Below, one piece after another: positions 9,076 to 18,277 of a stretch of DNA of 64,000 bases; the first letter of the stretch is position 1; every line of letters starts with the position of its first letter. Made by a program: the position numbers and the translations under genes. Location: the NCBI GenBank assembly GCA_017512725.1, contig JAFWEW010000031.1:86353-150352 (forward strand), written 5' to 3'. The stretch comes from Solobacterium sp. (GTDB lineage: Bacteria; Bacillota_I; Bacilli_A; Erysipelotrichales; Erysipelotrichaceae). The notes under the pieces were generated by a model. That model ran no database searches, was not told the DNA's origin, and saw only the letters and a list, made by a program, of their open reading frames with translations.

Positions 9076-9303
9076 ATGGAAACCGTAAAAATCAGACTGA
9101 CGGATCAAGAACTGGATCAGATCATCGGCGGAGTCACGGTAGAAAAGATTATTCCTATGAACGGCATTCAGACGCTGGTCTGGATGAGCAAGGGAGATGC
9201 GGTGAATATACCTGACTATAATCGCCCCGGCAAAGGAACAAACACCGGTAAGGATGTTCCGGGACATAATGATGATATCCTGCCGGGAAATCCAACCAGA
9301 TAA
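9076..9303 (+). CDS. Small double-glycine leader peptide (bacteriocin-like precursor)
   Basis: The peptide is 75 aa. The ATG at 9076 follows a perfect AGGAGG at good spacing; an in-frame ATG at 9052 does not. The first 19 residues (METVKIRLTDQELDQIIGG) fit a double-glycine leader with the usual hydrophobic and acidic spacing before GG. The remaining 56 residues have no cysteine, are rich in Gly, Pro and Asn towards the end, and match nothing I recognise. It could be an unmodified secreted peptide or a RiPP precursor. No modification enzyme, immunity gene or exporter is adjacent. A bidirectional terminator follows. Confidence 0.6.
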   Translation: METVKIRLTDQELDQIIGGVTVEKIIPMNGIQTLVWMSKGDAVNIPDYNRPGKGTNTGKDVPGHNDDILPGNPTR

Positions 9304-9340
9304 TGGCGGAGGACTCTGAAATCCGATAATCCAGAATTGA

Positions 9341-9391
9341 AAAAGACGGCTGTGTCTCCTCAGTAACAGAGGGAATCATCAGCCGTCTTTT
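9341..9391. terminator. Bidirectional terminator between convergent genes
   Basis: AAAAGACGGCTG (9341-9352) pairs with CAGCCGTCTTTT (9380-9391) around a 27-nt loop. A/T tracts flank both sides. It can end both the GG-peptide transcript and the convergent lipoprotein gene. Confidence 0.75.
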
Positions 9392-9482
9392 GCTTTTCGC
9401 ATTAATACCATGTATGCAGATCGGAAACCGGTGAGGAAATCACATGCATTCCTGAAACGATGCGTTCCGGGAGAGAATCCGG

Positions 9483-10814
9483 TCAGCCTTTGCTGATGGT
9501 GATTTCTTCCAGTTCATAGGAACCGTCCATTCCGCTCTGGGAAAGGGCATAGTATTTTTCGGTTCCGTCGAGTTCGGTATAGCAGATGCCGTTGTTTGGA
9601 ATTGAACCGATAAAGCTCAGCTTAGCGCTGATCGGGTGTTCCGGATAGAAACGGTCGGTCCGGAAGACTTCTTTTGCGTCGAATACCGGAATGCCGTTGG
9701 TTCCTTCATCTGCATAGGTCAGGGAAAGAATCCGGAAGTTATCGAGGTTCTTTCTGGTGAAGAAGATTACTTCCGTACCGTTTTTAGCTCCGGTATCCGC
9801 ATAGACCAGATCGTTTTCATTGGTAAGCAGATCACCGGGTTTATAAGCAAAGACAGTATTCGTGTCGTCATACGGCAGAAGGTCTCCATATCGGAACATG
9901 GAGCTTTCAGTTGCCTCATAGAAGCCATATCCAAGGTAATCCATATAGTCGAATACGGTGACGGTTCCTTTCTTGTCAGTTGTGACACGGACCAGGTAAG
10001 GGGAGATACTGCCGATCGTCATATTCGAATTCGGAAGGATACGCCACTGGATATCTTCTGCGACCGGATAATCCAGCGCAAACCGATGCGCTGTATAATC
10101 CGGAATCAGTTTCAGAGCGGTGGTTTCTTCATCATACATCTGTTCCTCAAAGGATTCCGTATCCACTTTCTGAAGCGAGACGGTCTCTTTATCCCGGACC
10201 CAGCAGAAGGCATAGAAGGTATCGTCCTTGATCAGCTCTTCCGCTGCTTCATCCAGTTCTTCCGGTTCCCGTACGAAGATCCAGAAGTACTGCAGATCCT
10301 GAAAATCAATATTCAGCTGGTCCATGCCGAAATAGGAGATACCGTTGCCAAGCTCCCGCAGTGCCAGGAACTCCGTCTGATTGTGATTGGCATATAAGAC
10401 CTGGAAATCAACCGGAAAAGCGAGAACATCCGCTTCACTGGCTTTTGCCGGATGTGCTTCTTTTGGATCAACCGTGATCTTTGTGATGTTGTCTTCCCCG
10501 ATATCATAGATATCCCCAAAGGTGATCTCCGAGACGGAGTCACTGTTCCGGATCATATCTTTGACCATCATCTTATTGTCTTCAAAGGTAACCGTGATGC
10601 CGGTCGTCTCATTTGAATACAGTTCTCCCTTCGGGAGCAGCTTCCAGTTTCCCTGAAGGAGCTCTGACAGAGTCTTTGTTTCAATTGCAGGTGTTTCCGG
10701 TACTTCGGATACCTGTACCGGAGCAGGTTCTTTGGTTTCAACGGGCTGTTCCTGGGATTTCCCGCAGCCCAGCAGCATTACCACTGATAACAGCACAAGT
10801 GTGATTTTTTTCAT
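9483..10814 (-). CDS. Lipoprotein of unknown function
   Basis: The protein is 443 aa. The N-terminus is a type II signal peptide with lipobox LLGC (Cys17), then a Glu/Pro/Thr-rich linker (about 20-45) expected outside the membrane. The remainder is predicted soluble and beta-rich. Its opening, with LLQGNWKLL, resembles the start of lipocalin-like domains that measure or bind small ligands. I do not recognise a defined family. An AGGAGG-like site precedes the ATG. It is transcribed alone, convergent with the GG-peptide genes and divergent from the helical repeat protein. Confidence 0.75.
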   Translation of the reverse strand: MKKITLVLLSVVMLLGCGKSQEQPVETKEPAPVQVSEVPETPAIETKTLSELLQGNWKLLPKGELYSNETTGITVTFEDNKMMVKDMIRNSDSVSEITFGDIYDIGEDNITKITVDPKEAHPAKASEADVLAFPVDFQVLYANHNQTEFLALRELGNGISYFGMDQLNIDFQDLQYFWIFVREPEELDEAAEELIKDDTFYAFCWVRDKETVSLQKVDTESFEEQMYDEETTALKLIPDYTAHRFALDYPVAEDIQWRILPNSNMTIGSISPYLVRVTTDKKGTVTVFDYMDYLGYGFYEATESSMFRYGDLLPYDDTNTVFAYKPGDLLTNENDLVYADTGAKNGTEVIFFTRKNLDNFRILSLTYADEGTNGIPVFDAKEVFRTDRFYPEHPISAKLSFIGSIPNNGICYTELDGTEKYYALSQSGMDGSYELEEITISKG

Positions 10815-10932
10815 GGCTCGTTTCCTCCTGGTGAATGAAAAAAGCTATAAATAATAATTACTATAATTTTCACAGGAAGGGAACAGTGTAATACTATTGG
10901 AATTAGACGAAATTTATGAGGGTGGAAATACA

Positions 10933-12438
10933 ATGAACAGCAAACCGTTATTTCAGATCATTTCAGAAGCGATGGAAGAGGATGAACTTCCAAAAGATTT
11001 TTCTTTGCCGCCGCTCAGTGAGGATGCGAATGCGCTTCGATGGCAGGATGGCGCAATGGATGGCGTTGCCCTGTACCACATGGGATTTCCGAGGCTTCAG
11101 GAAGAAAACCGGGAGCGGATGATCCAGGCCGTAAAGGCGATCGCAGCTCAGGACTTTGAGAAAGCAGATGCACTGTTTGAAGTGCTTGGCAAAGAGATGC
11201 ATGCCCTGAGCATGATCGATGAACTGCAGCAGTATATCATTGCCCATAAAGAGGAAGTTCCTGCAGGCCGGATCTTTCAATATGGCGTCCATGCCCTTTT
11301 GGATTCCAGTGACCGGGAAGTCGTGAAGTTTGGTCTGTCCTTTCTGGAAATGCTTGTGACCGATGACCAGGAAGAACTGAAACGGGCGATCCGTATTGTT
11401 GGTCTCTGTGAGGAGTTCACGCTGTTTGCCTTGTTTGTCATGGCCCGCTGGAGCGAGAAAAACGAAGAGATATTCGAGCTGGCAAAAATGGTTCACGGCT
11501 GGGGAAGGATCCATGCGGTGGACCGGCTGGAACCGGAGACGGAAGAGATCCGGCGGTGGTTCCTGCTGGATGGCGTCCACAACAATGTCATGCCTTCTTA
11601 TTCTGCACTGGTGTGCTGGAAGAAATCCGATGCGGAGACGGTACTGAAGAACGGACCGACGGACGAAGAATTCTCCGGCATCCGGGATATCATCGAAGGG
11701 CTTATCGATGAAGGCCCGGTACGGGGAATCTCCGGGATCGAAAATGCGGAAGAAATGATTCTTCAGTTCCTGGAAGAAGCGGGGAAGAGGACGCTGGCGT
11801 TAAGGGATTATGAAGTGATCTATGATATCCTCGGGCACTTTGAGGAAGGACCAGTTCCTGGCGCGGCAAAGAAACTGCTTGAAACGGATACCTGCCGGAA
11901 CCTGGTAATGGATGCCGTACGGCAGGGCAGGGACATCTCTCTTGCATCTTATCTGGAACTGGATTACAAACCGGTTCTGATGGAGCGGATGTGGGATTCC
12001 TTTGAAGAGAACTACTGGCACTGCAAAGAGCTGATGAAGGACAATGCCTGCAAAGACGAGGTGATGGATCTGTTCCGGAGCCATCTGGCCCTGGAGACAA
12101 TCAAGGCAGAACCGACGAAGACACTGGGGCTTGGGCCGTCCTATCAGAACGAACAGGCGCTGGAATGCCTGGTACAGGAACTGGCCGGCTATCCGATGGA
12201 AGGACTGGAGTTTATCGAAACTGCACTGCAGGCAGAGCCGGTTCGGACCAGAAACATCGCACTGAATGCGCTGGAGAGCTGGGTCATCTCCAGTGAAAAA
12301 CCGCTTTCGGAGATCCTGCCGGAGTTCCAGGATCTGCTTCTGCGGCTGCGAGAGATTGAACCGGATGAAAACGTCCGGAACCGGATGGAACAGCTGACAT
12401 CCGGGTGCGTTTCGTTTGACCGGAAAATTAAGAGGTGA
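10933..12438 (+). CDS. Helical repeat-like protein of unknown function
   Basis: The protein is about 501 aa from the ATG at 10933, which follows GAGGGTGG; an in-frame ATG at 10897 has no site. It is acidic and nearly all alpha-helical, with no signal peptide or membrane segment. Successive helix pairs of about 35-45 residues suggest a HEAT/ARM-like scaffold, but I see no catalytic motif. It stands alone between divergent and convergent neighbours. I cannot assign a function. Confidence 0.75.
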   Translation: MNSKPLFQIISEAMEEDELPKDFSLPPLSEDANALRWQDGAMDGVALYHMGFPRLQEENRERMIQAVKAIAAQDFEKADALFEVLGKEMHALSMIDELQQYIIAHKEEVPAGRIFQYGVHALLDSSDREVVKFGLSFLEMLVTDDQEELKRAIRIVGLCEEFTLFALFVMARWSEKNEEIFELAKMVHGWGRIHAVDRLEPETEEIRRWFLLDGVHNNVMPSYSALVCWKKSDAETVLKNGPTDEEFSGIRDIIEGLIDEGPVRGISGIENAEEMILQFLEEAGKRTLALRDYEVIYDILGHFEEGPVPGAAKKLLETDTCRNLVMDAVRQGRDISLASYLELDYKPVLMERMWDSFEENYWHCKELMKDNACKDEVMDLFRSHLALETIKAEPTKTLGLGPSYQNEQALECLVQELAGYPMEGLEFIETALQAEPVRTRNIALNALESWVISSEKPLSEILPEFQDLLLRLREIEPDENVRNRMEQLTSGCVSFDRKIKR

Positions 12439-12457
12439 TTAATTCCAAAAAACAGTT

Positions 12458-12488
12458 CAAGGCCGGCAGTCAATGGCTGCCGGACTTT
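12458..12488. terminator. Hairpin between convergent genes
   Basis: CCGGCAG (12463-12469) pairs with CTGCCGG (12477-12483), with flanking AAG/CTT pairs. The downstream T-run is short, so termination strength is uncertain. Its position between two gene ends supports the call. Confidence 0.55.
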
Positions 12489-12528
12489 CATACTCAGTTC
12501 CATGCATGAATGACAAAACGCTGACCGC

Positions 12529-13503
12529 TCAATTTCCGTCTGGGTCTGTTTTGTCGTTTTCTTCTGAGTCCTTCTGCGGTTCGGTATTCGCTTGTTTTTC
12601 CGCTTTCTTCTGCATGCGGTTCTGTTTCTCCTGATAGGAATCCAGTGCCCCTCTGACGTAAGCGTTTGTCAGCTTCTCAAGCGGGATGTTATAACGCTTT
12701 GACATCAGAATGAAGATATCGAGCGGGATCGTCAGTTCGGAACCCGAACATTTCCTTCCGATACTGCGGCCAAGGCCAAAGGATTCAATCAGCAGTTCGA
12801 TTTCGTCCAGATCGTCTGTCCACAATGCGGAGATTTTTTCCCAGCTTCTCTCTGCATGTTTGTTCTGGATGTAACGAAGGGCTCTTGAAACCGCATAGCC
12901 CAGTATCAGCATCGCCAGCATGCTCAGCCATGCCGGAGTGTAAGCTGTCGCCATGTAAAAATCCGACCACCCGCCATGATCTTTTCCAATACAGACGACC
13001 ATGATGAAATAAACGATCATGTACGTCCAGAAGGGAACCAGTGCGTGCATGTTATCCAGTTTGTTAAAGGCAATACCGGTTTCGACACATTGAAACAGCA
13101 CGACCGTCAGAAACGGCGTCACAATATGGAGCCAGAAATTGGTTCCGGTTACTGCCATACTGCCCTGAATAGGCCAGATGAACAGAAGGGTTGTTACCAT
13201 CGTGATGGCGACACAGGTTGCCCCGGCGTACTGGAACAGTACGACCCAACGGGGAAGAACGAACCGTTTCTTCCGGATTCCTTCTGCCGCATAGGGAATC
13301 ATAAATGCTGCGCCGATCGCAGACAGGAAATTGGAGAGCACCGTGAAATAATGAAACGGGTGTTCATTGGTCCTGCTGTACGTATCGACCTTAATGATGA
13401 TTGCGGAAATGGTGAAGATAAACACCAGAATGCCGGCAATCAGCGCAACCCTGCTTCGGGTTTGTTCCAGATCGATCAGATATTGATTCTTTTTACGTTT
13501 CAT
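12529..13503 (-). CDS. Pr6Pr / FAR-17a-like integral membrane protein
   Basis: The protein is 324 aa. About six membrane helices occupy residues 15-205. The FHYFTVLSNFLSAIGAAFM segment and the WLHIVTPFLTVV segment match the Pr6Pr family (related to FAR-17a/AIG1), whose bacterial role is unknown. A cytoplasmic tail (about 215-324) is helical and ends in a highly charged Lys/Glu/Asn/Asp-rich stretch. It lies 26 bp after the metallophosphoesterase gene on the same strand and is probably the last gene of the HD-GYP operon. Confidence 0.7.
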   Translation of the reverse strand: MKRKKNQYLIDLEQTRSRVALIAGILVFIFTISAIIIKVDTYSRTNEHPFHYFTVLSNFLSAIGAAFMIPYAAEGIRKKRFVLPRWVVLFQYAGATCVAITMVTTLLFIWPIQGSMAVTGTNFWLHIVTPFLTVVLFQCVETGIAFNKLDNMHALVPFWTYMIVYFIMVVCIGKDHGGWSDFYMATAYTPAWLSMLAMLILGYAVSRALRYIQNKHAERSWEKISALWTDDLDEIELLIESFGLGRSIGRKCSGSELTIPLDIFILMSKRYNIPLEKLTNAYVRGALDSYQEKQNRMQKKAEKQANTEPQKDSEENDKTDPDGN

Positions 13504-13529
13504 AGACAGTTCATTTCTCTGATATCGAA

Positions 13530-14630
13530 TTATGGATTAAGGGTTATTACTTCGTAATTGCAGTGTGCCACAGTCCGGAAGGGAAAGTACCATCCGGCAA
13601 TACCGGGGCTCACATACAGATCCGTGCTGCCAACCTTGTATTCTCCCACGATATTGGTTACCCCAAGCCGGTATACATATTGCAGCGGGAAGAACTGTCC
13701 GCCATGGGTGTGTCCGGAAAGCTGAAGATCGGCACCTGTTTCCATAATGTCTGACTCATTATACGGCGAGTGATCAACACAGATGACATATGCTTCATCC
13801 GGGCGGGAAGGAAGATCCCGAACCGCTTTGCGGGCATTGCCCGCACTGACATCTTCCCGTCCAAGTACTGCAAGATCATTCGAAATCACGGTTACTTCAT
13901 CTTTCAAAATCGTGATTCCGTTTTCCTGAATCGTTTCCTCGAGTTCTTCCGGGGTATAAGATGCACCGCCGATGAAGTCTGCATGTTCCTGCCGGTCATG
14001 GTTGCCATAGCAGTAGTAGACCGGAACACCAAGCTTTCCGAATGCTTCATAGATATAGTGCATCTGTTCTGAAGTAGTGCGGTCATCGGTTATATCACCG
14101 CCCAGCAAGACAAACTCCGGTTTCAGTTCTGCAATTTCATACAGGGCTTTTTCAACCGTTGCTTCACTCTGCGGGTTTCCGTAATGAAGGTCTGCCAGGA
14201 AGACAAATGTATGAGAGTCTTTCAGTTTTTCGGAAGTATACGAATGATTCTTTGGAAGGATGACCTCCATATTGATTGTTCCATAAATCACAAACACCGT
14301 GGTCAGGATCAAGCTGATCACAGTGACTGCTCTGGCATGAGAATGATCCTGGATCAGGGTGAGGATCGCCCCGGCAAGATCCGCCAGCGCATCACAAAGA
14401 AGAACAGCATACAATACCACAGGAAGATACCAGAGATTCCAGAAGATCCTGCTGCAGAATGCCATCGAACAAAACGCCAGCGCCACCGCCGCAAATGCTT
14501 TGATGAGAAATCCAAGAAAGTAATAGATCCATTTCTTCTCTTTTGTGCGGATCCCTTTTTGAAGCAGCTGCAGAATAACCTCAACGGAAATGACGCAGGC
14601 AAACCAGGAAATATATTTCACAATAGTCAT
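13530..14630 (-). CDS. Membrane-anchored metallophosphoesterase
   Basis: The protein is 366 aa. The first about 140 residues hold three to four membrane segments. The rest is a calcineurin-like phosphoesterase with the metal-binding series ADLHYG, GGDITDD, GNHDR and SGHTHGGQF, all intact, so it should be active. Such YkuE/YaeI-like proteins hydrolyse phosphoesters at the membrane; some act on lipid-linked nucleotide intermediates. The substrate here is unknown. It lies between the P-loop kinase and the Pr6Pr-like gene, all on the minus strand. Confidence 0.85.
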   Translation of the reverse strand: MTIVKYISWFACVISVEVILQLLQKGIRTKEKKWIYYFLGFLIKAFAAVALAFCSMAFCSRIFWNLWYLPVVLYAVLLCDALADLAGAILTLIQDHSHARAVTVISLILTTVFVIYGTINMEVILPKNHSYTSEKLKDSHTFVFLADLHYGNPQSEATVEKALYEIAELKPEFVLLGGDITDDRTTSEQMHYIYEAFGKLGVPVYYCYGNHDRQEHADFIGGASYTPEELEETIQENGITILKDEVTVISNDLAVLGREDVSAGNARKAVRDLPSRPDEAYVICVDHSPYNESDIMETGADLQLSGHTHGGQFFPLQYVYRLGVTNIVGEYKVGSTDLYVSPGIAGWYFPFRTVAHCNYEVITLNP

Positions 14631-14719
14631 ATTTATTGTTTCTTCTTTCGTAAGTATGGATGCAGTTTATGGTAAAGGAGCAGGAAAGATCTGTTCTTCC
14701 TGTCTGGGTATATACAGTA

Positions 14720-15262
14720 TCAGCGTCTCAGCAGGGAAACGCGCTGGCCGCTTTCATCAATGGTTTCGATACAATCGAAGCCTTCTTCAAGCGCAGGGAT
14801 CTCCAGAGAGCAGCTCAGTCTGCGAATGACTGCTTCACCGAGCTGACGCGTTCGGCTTCTGTCACGCGCAATTGACACCTCGAGCGGAGTATCGAAATAG
14901 AGTCCGTGGATCAAAGCATAAGGAGAGAAATCATTGATCACCCGGCTTCGGTTCTTACGGGTCAGATGGATCCCGTCATAGCCGACATTTATTCCTTCTT
15001 TCAGAAGGTGCAATGCTCTTTCTTTTGCTTCGCTCCAGACAAATCTGTTGCAGAGATTCTGTTTCTCTGACTGGTCCATGGAAGAAACATCATATCCATG
15101 AGCAGTCAGATAATCGTCCGAGATCTGGATCCCTGCATCTCCGAAAAACTCGGCACGGATAGCATCGCCGCAGACAACGTGCAGATCCGGAATTTTCGAA
15201 AAGTAGGTTGACTTGCCGGATCCCGGCAGACCAATTGCCAGATACAAAACCGGTTTTCCCAT
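14720..15262 (-). CDS. P-loop kinase-like ATPase
   Basis: The protein is about 180 aa from the ATG at 15262, which follows GGAAAG and removes an overlap with the HD-GYP gene. The Walker A motif is GLPGSGKST near the N-terminus. A DGIHLTRKNR segment and a basic RDRSRTRQLG segment resemble the polynucleotide-kinase / Zeta-toxin-like AAA_33 family, which phosphorylates small molecules or nucleic-acid ends. The substrate is unknown. It starts 23 bp after the HD-GYP gene, so the two are probably cotranscribed. Confidence 0.8.
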   Translation of the reverse strand: MGKPVLYLAIGLPGSGKSTYFSKIPDLHVVCGDAIRAEFFGDAGIQISDDYLTAHGYDVSSMDQSEKQNLCNRFVWSEAKERALHLLKEGINVGYDGIHLTRKNRSRVINDFSPYALIHGLYFDTPLEVSIARDRSRTRQLGEAVIRRLSCSLEIPALEEGFDCIETIDESGQRVSLLRR

Positions 15263-15284
15263 AACTTTCCTTTCCATGCGCGCA

Positions 15285-17057
15285 TCAATCGAGAGAGCGG
15301 TAGTACGCTTCAAGCTTTGGACGGGCACTGACATAATACTGCTTCAGTGCAGGATCAAAGTGCTGTCCCATTCCTTCCATCATGATTCCATTCGCTTTTT
15401 CAAATGACATGGCTTCTTTGTACACACGTTTGCTTACAAGCGCATCATAGACATCGGCGATTGCCATGATTCTTGCCTCGAGAGGAATCGCTTCTCCCCT
15501 GAGGCCTTCCGGATAACCGCTGCCATCCATGCGCTCATGGTGATAGTGGGCAACATTCTCTGCCAGCCGGCGGAATTCATCATCATCGGTATCCTTCAGG
15601 ATCTCATGTACGATGCGGGCACCTTCTGCCGCATGTACTTTCATCTTCTCGAATTCTTCCGGTGTGAAGCGTCCGGGTTTTCTCAGGATCGCATCATCAA
15701 CCGAAATCTTTCCGAGGTCATGCATCGGAGCGGCTTTGATCAGATCATTGCAGAATTTATCGGGCATCCGGAAGGAAGGATCTTTCCACATCTCCTCGAT
15801 CAGGATGCGTACACCTTCACTGGTACGCTTGATATGGCCGCCGGTGGAATTGTCACGGCTTTCAACCATGGTAGCCATGGAGAGAATCAGCCGGTTATGC
15901 ATCGCAACCAGATTCGCAGTCTTTTTCGCAACTTCCGATTCAAGGTCTGCCTGATATTTCTGGTTCCGGGTATCATCCTGAATCATGAACTGATAACCGG
16001 TATTGCTGTAACCGTCATACAGATTCTGAATATTGATGGCGTAGATGGGAGACTCCTCATTCCGCTGGTAGTAAAACACATCATCGGCTTCCGGTTCGGT
16101 CTTTTTAACAGGTTCATCCAGGGCATCAATGATCTGTTCCAGATCTTTCTTCGGCTCAGGTTTTTTCGGGAGTGCTTCCTGCTTTTTCCGGAATTCCTCC
16201 AGATGGCTGAGAAACAGATCGGAGATCAGCCTGTTTCGGTTGACCGGCAGGTCTACCGTGAGTTCCAGCAGCTCCGGAAATGCCTTCTGGGCAGCAGTGT
16301 TACTGCCGATATAATTCCCTTTGCGATCAAAGGAGACAAAACCGGTGGATTCCGCCTGCAGCAGAGAGTCGGTTGCGGTATCGCTGACATCGTACAGACT
16401 TATACGGCGGATGATCGCCAGATACATGATCTGGGCAAACACATAGCCCAATGGAACAAACTCGATGTCCGAGCGGATAAACTGTTTTCCAAAATAACAG
16501 ATCACGGTAACCAGTTCCGGCAGGAACAGAAGCAGCAGGATCTTTCGGGATACCTGCTTCTTTTTGAAATAGGCATAAATGATCGTTCCAAGACCAAGCA
16601 GGAAACAGATCAGAACGGTAATGTAGAAGAAGGTATGGGCGGGACCGTATTCCCGGTAGAGAACCCCATGGCCGTCAACGATCGAAAAGGAAAGATTCTT
16701 ATAGAAATACGGCTTGTATCCGGCCGTGAGAACCATGGCATAACAGAACGCAAAAACGGTCAAACCGATGATGCGTCCGGTCCGTTTGACAGGAATATTA
16801 CACAGACTGAAGATGCTCAGGGTGAGGAAATAAATCAGAAAACATCCGCCGAGAAAGATCTGTTTCATGGAGATGACGGCAGTCTGCAGGTTTTGGGAGA
16901 AGGATAGAAAGACATATCCGAGATTGACAATCGGAATCAGAAAAAAAACCAGCGTCAGGGATGTTTCAAAATGCTTATGCCAGTGGAATGCATAAATGAT
17001 CGTCAGAATAAATGAAACCAGAAATGTTATAAGGTAAAATCTGCTGACAAAATCCAT
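15285..17057 (-). CDS. Membrane HD-GYP protein, probable cyclic-di-GMP phosphodiesterase
   Basis: The protein is 590 aa. Residues 1-230 form seven membrane helices like the 7TM N-terminus of some sensor kinases. A PAS-like stretch follows (about 238-370). The HD-GYP domain has H446-D447 (HDLGKISVDDAILRKPG), then HHERMDGSGYPEG, so both the metal and the GYP signatures are complete. The family degrades c-di-GMP to pGpG or GMP. The 7TM part may sense an external ligand. A GGDEF protein lies 31 kb away in the same window, so the host uses this second messenger. Confidence 0.9.
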   Translation of the reverse strand: MDFVSRFYLITFLVSFILTIIYAFHWHKHFETSLTLVFFLIPIVNLGYVFLSFSQNLQTAVISMKQIFLGGCFLIYFLTLSIFSLCNIPVKRTGRIIGLTVFAFCYAMVLTAGYKPYFYKNLSFSIVDGHGVLYREYGPAHTFFYITVLICFLLGLGTIIYAYFKKKQVSRKILLLLFLPELVTVICYFGKQFIRSDIEFVPLGYVFAQIMYLAIIRRISLYDVSDTATDSLLQAESTGFVSFDRKGNYIGSNTAAQKAFPELLELTVDLPVNRNRLISDLFLSHLEEFRKKQEALPKKPEPKKDLEQIIDALDEPVKKTEPEADDVFYYQRNEESPIYAINIQNLYDGYSNTGYQFMIQDDTRNQKYQADLESEVAKKTANLVAMHNRLILSMATMVESRDNSTGGHIKRTSEGVRILIEEMWKDPSFRMPDKFCNDLIKAAPMHDLGKISVDDAILRKPGRFTPEEFEKMKVHAAEGARIVHEILKDTDDDEFRRLAENVAHYHHERMDGSGYPEGLRGEAIPLEARIMAIADVYDALVSKRVYKEAMSFEKANGIMMEGMGQHFDPALKQYYVSARPKLEAYYRSLD

Positions 17058-17117
17058 AGTGATTCCTCGTATTTAAGGTACAAATAATTATAATTGCTGA
17101 TAATTACTTCATAAAGC

Positions 17118-17163
17118 AAAACCGGTCACAGTCAAAACAAAGATTCGTTTTCATTTGTGCCGG
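17118..17163. other. Hairpin in a divergent promoter region
   Basis: AACCGG and CCGGTT arms, with CACA/TGTG and AAAAC/GTTTT pairs inside, form a long imperfect hairpin. No gene ends here: the HD-GYP gene runs left and the membrane protein runs right. A terminator role is therefore unlikely and its function is unknown. Confidence 0.4.
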
Positions 17164-17177
17164 TTCACGCGTTATTC

Positions 17178-17194
17178 TGCAATTAAAAATTGCA
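17178..17194. promoter_or_regulatory. Perfect inverted repeat, possible operator
   Basis: TGCAATTAAAAATTGCA has 7-bp arms around a 3-bp centre. It lies 65 bp upstream of the -35 element of the gene at 17339 and about 120 bp upstream of the HD-GYP start. The regulator is unknown. Confidence 0.4.
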
Positions 17195-17258
17195 TGAATG
17201 TGATGTGTTTTCAGGGCTGTTGTTACATCTGAAACGTCCTACAAATCAGGACTGAGTG

Positions 17259-17286
17259 CTGACAAATACTGAAATACAGGTATAAT
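17259..17286 (+). promoter_or_regulatory. Promoter of the small membrane protein gene
   Basis: CTGACA (17259-17264) and a perfect TATAAT (17281-17286) are 16 bp apart. They lie about 50 bp upstream of the start codon at 17339. Confidence 0.65.
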
Positions 17287-17338
17287 ATCACCCATAGGCA
17301 GGAAGCATTCCTGCAGTAGCTGAAAAGGGGGTAAACTT

Positions 17339-17794
17339 ATGGAGTTATCAACAGCTAAGAAAATTTTAAAAGTAGCAGGTATCTTATCGATTATCGAAGG
17401 CATTTTCGTCCTGATTCTTGGACTTTTGGCAGTATTCGGTTCCGGATACGCAGCACAGAACATGCCTGAAATGCAGACCAATCCGGATTATCAGACTGCA
17501 GCCGGAGTATTGATCGTCGGCAGCATCGCTCTGATTATCGGCGGAATCTTCACAATCGTTCAGGGTGGCTTCTCCGTCGCTGCATCCAAGAATGGCAAGC
17601 ATGCGATGACCGCACTTGTTCTTGCGATCATTACACTGGTTTCTTCTATTTACAGCAACGTCAGTAACTTCACTTCCTCAGGTGTCACTACTTCCAGCGT
17701 TATCTCACTGATTCTCTCGATCATCATTTCTCTGCTGATCTGCTTCGCGGCAAATACCGTAAGAGTTGCCTACAAGGAAGGCAGAGATCAGTAA
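17339..17794 (+). CDS. Small four-helix membrane protein
   Basis: The protein is 151 aa with four predicted membrane segments (about 10-32, 55-80, 88-106, 118-138) and short loops. An AAAGGGGG site precedes the ATG at 17339. Gly-rich helices and the general layout recall small DUF-type membrane proteins common in Bacillota. I cannot name the family or function. It has its own promoter and terminator, so it is a single-gene unit. Confidence 0.7.
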   Translation: MELSTAKKILKVAGILSIIEGIFVLILGLLAVFGSGYAAQNMPEMQTNPDYQTAAGVLIVGSIALIIGGIFTIVQGGFSVAASKNGKHAMTALVLAIITLVSSIYSNVSNFTSSGVTTSSVISLILSIIISLLICFAANTVRVAYKEGRDQ

Positions 17795-17823
17795 TCGTTC
17801 TGATCGGTTAAGATTCAAAACAG

Positions 17824-17859
17824 AACCGCGGTTTTCAACAGAAGACGGCGGTTTTTTTT
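17824..17859 (+). terminator. Intrinsic terminator
   Basis: AACCGC pairs with GCGGTT and GTTTTC pairs with GAAGAC around an AACA loop. Eight T residues follow. It ends the small membrane protein transcript. Confidence 0.85.
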
Positions 17860-17943
17860 GTATACCGAATAGAACAGGTATAATTACAGAAAGAAAGCAT
17901 CGTATTAAAAGATAACGATAATGGAATCTTGGGAGGAACAGTG

Positions 17944-18240
17944 ATGCAGTATATGATTCGTGCTCTGGATGGCAGGAACATGCTGGAGAAACGGCTTGCG
18001 GTGCGCGCACAGCACCTGGAAAATCTTCAGAAGATCAAAGGAACAATTCTCTGTGCCGGAGGACTTCTTGATGAAGAAGGAAAAATGAAAGGCTCCACTC
18101 TGGTAATCGACTTTGAATCGGAAGATGCGCTGAAGGAGTATCTGAAGTCAGAGCCGTATATCGCCGAACAGGTCTGGGAAGATGTGGAAGTATCCCGAAT
18201 GAATGTAGTGCTTCTCAACGGAGAGAAAGTCGGAAAGTGA
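17944..18240 (+). CDS. YciI-like domain protein
   Basis: The protein is 98 aa. The ATG at 17944 follows GGGAGG at good spacing; an upstream in-frame ATG (17929) overlaps the site. It has the ferredoxin-like YCII layout: a short strand, RAQHLENLQ helix with a conserved His, GGLLDEEGKMKGS turn and a DFESEDALKEYLKSEPY helix with the usual acidic residue. These small proteins form dimers, and some act as hydrolases or are fused to larger enzymes. The role here is unknown. Confidence 0.75.
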   Translation: MQYMIRALDGRNMLEKRLAVRAQHLENLQKIKGTILCAGGLLDEEGKMKGSTLVIDFESEDALKEYLKSEPYIAEQVWEDVEVSRMNVVLLNGEKVGK

Positions 18241-18277
18241 GAATCGCTTTTTCCGGCTGATGAAAGGCGGGGAGAGT

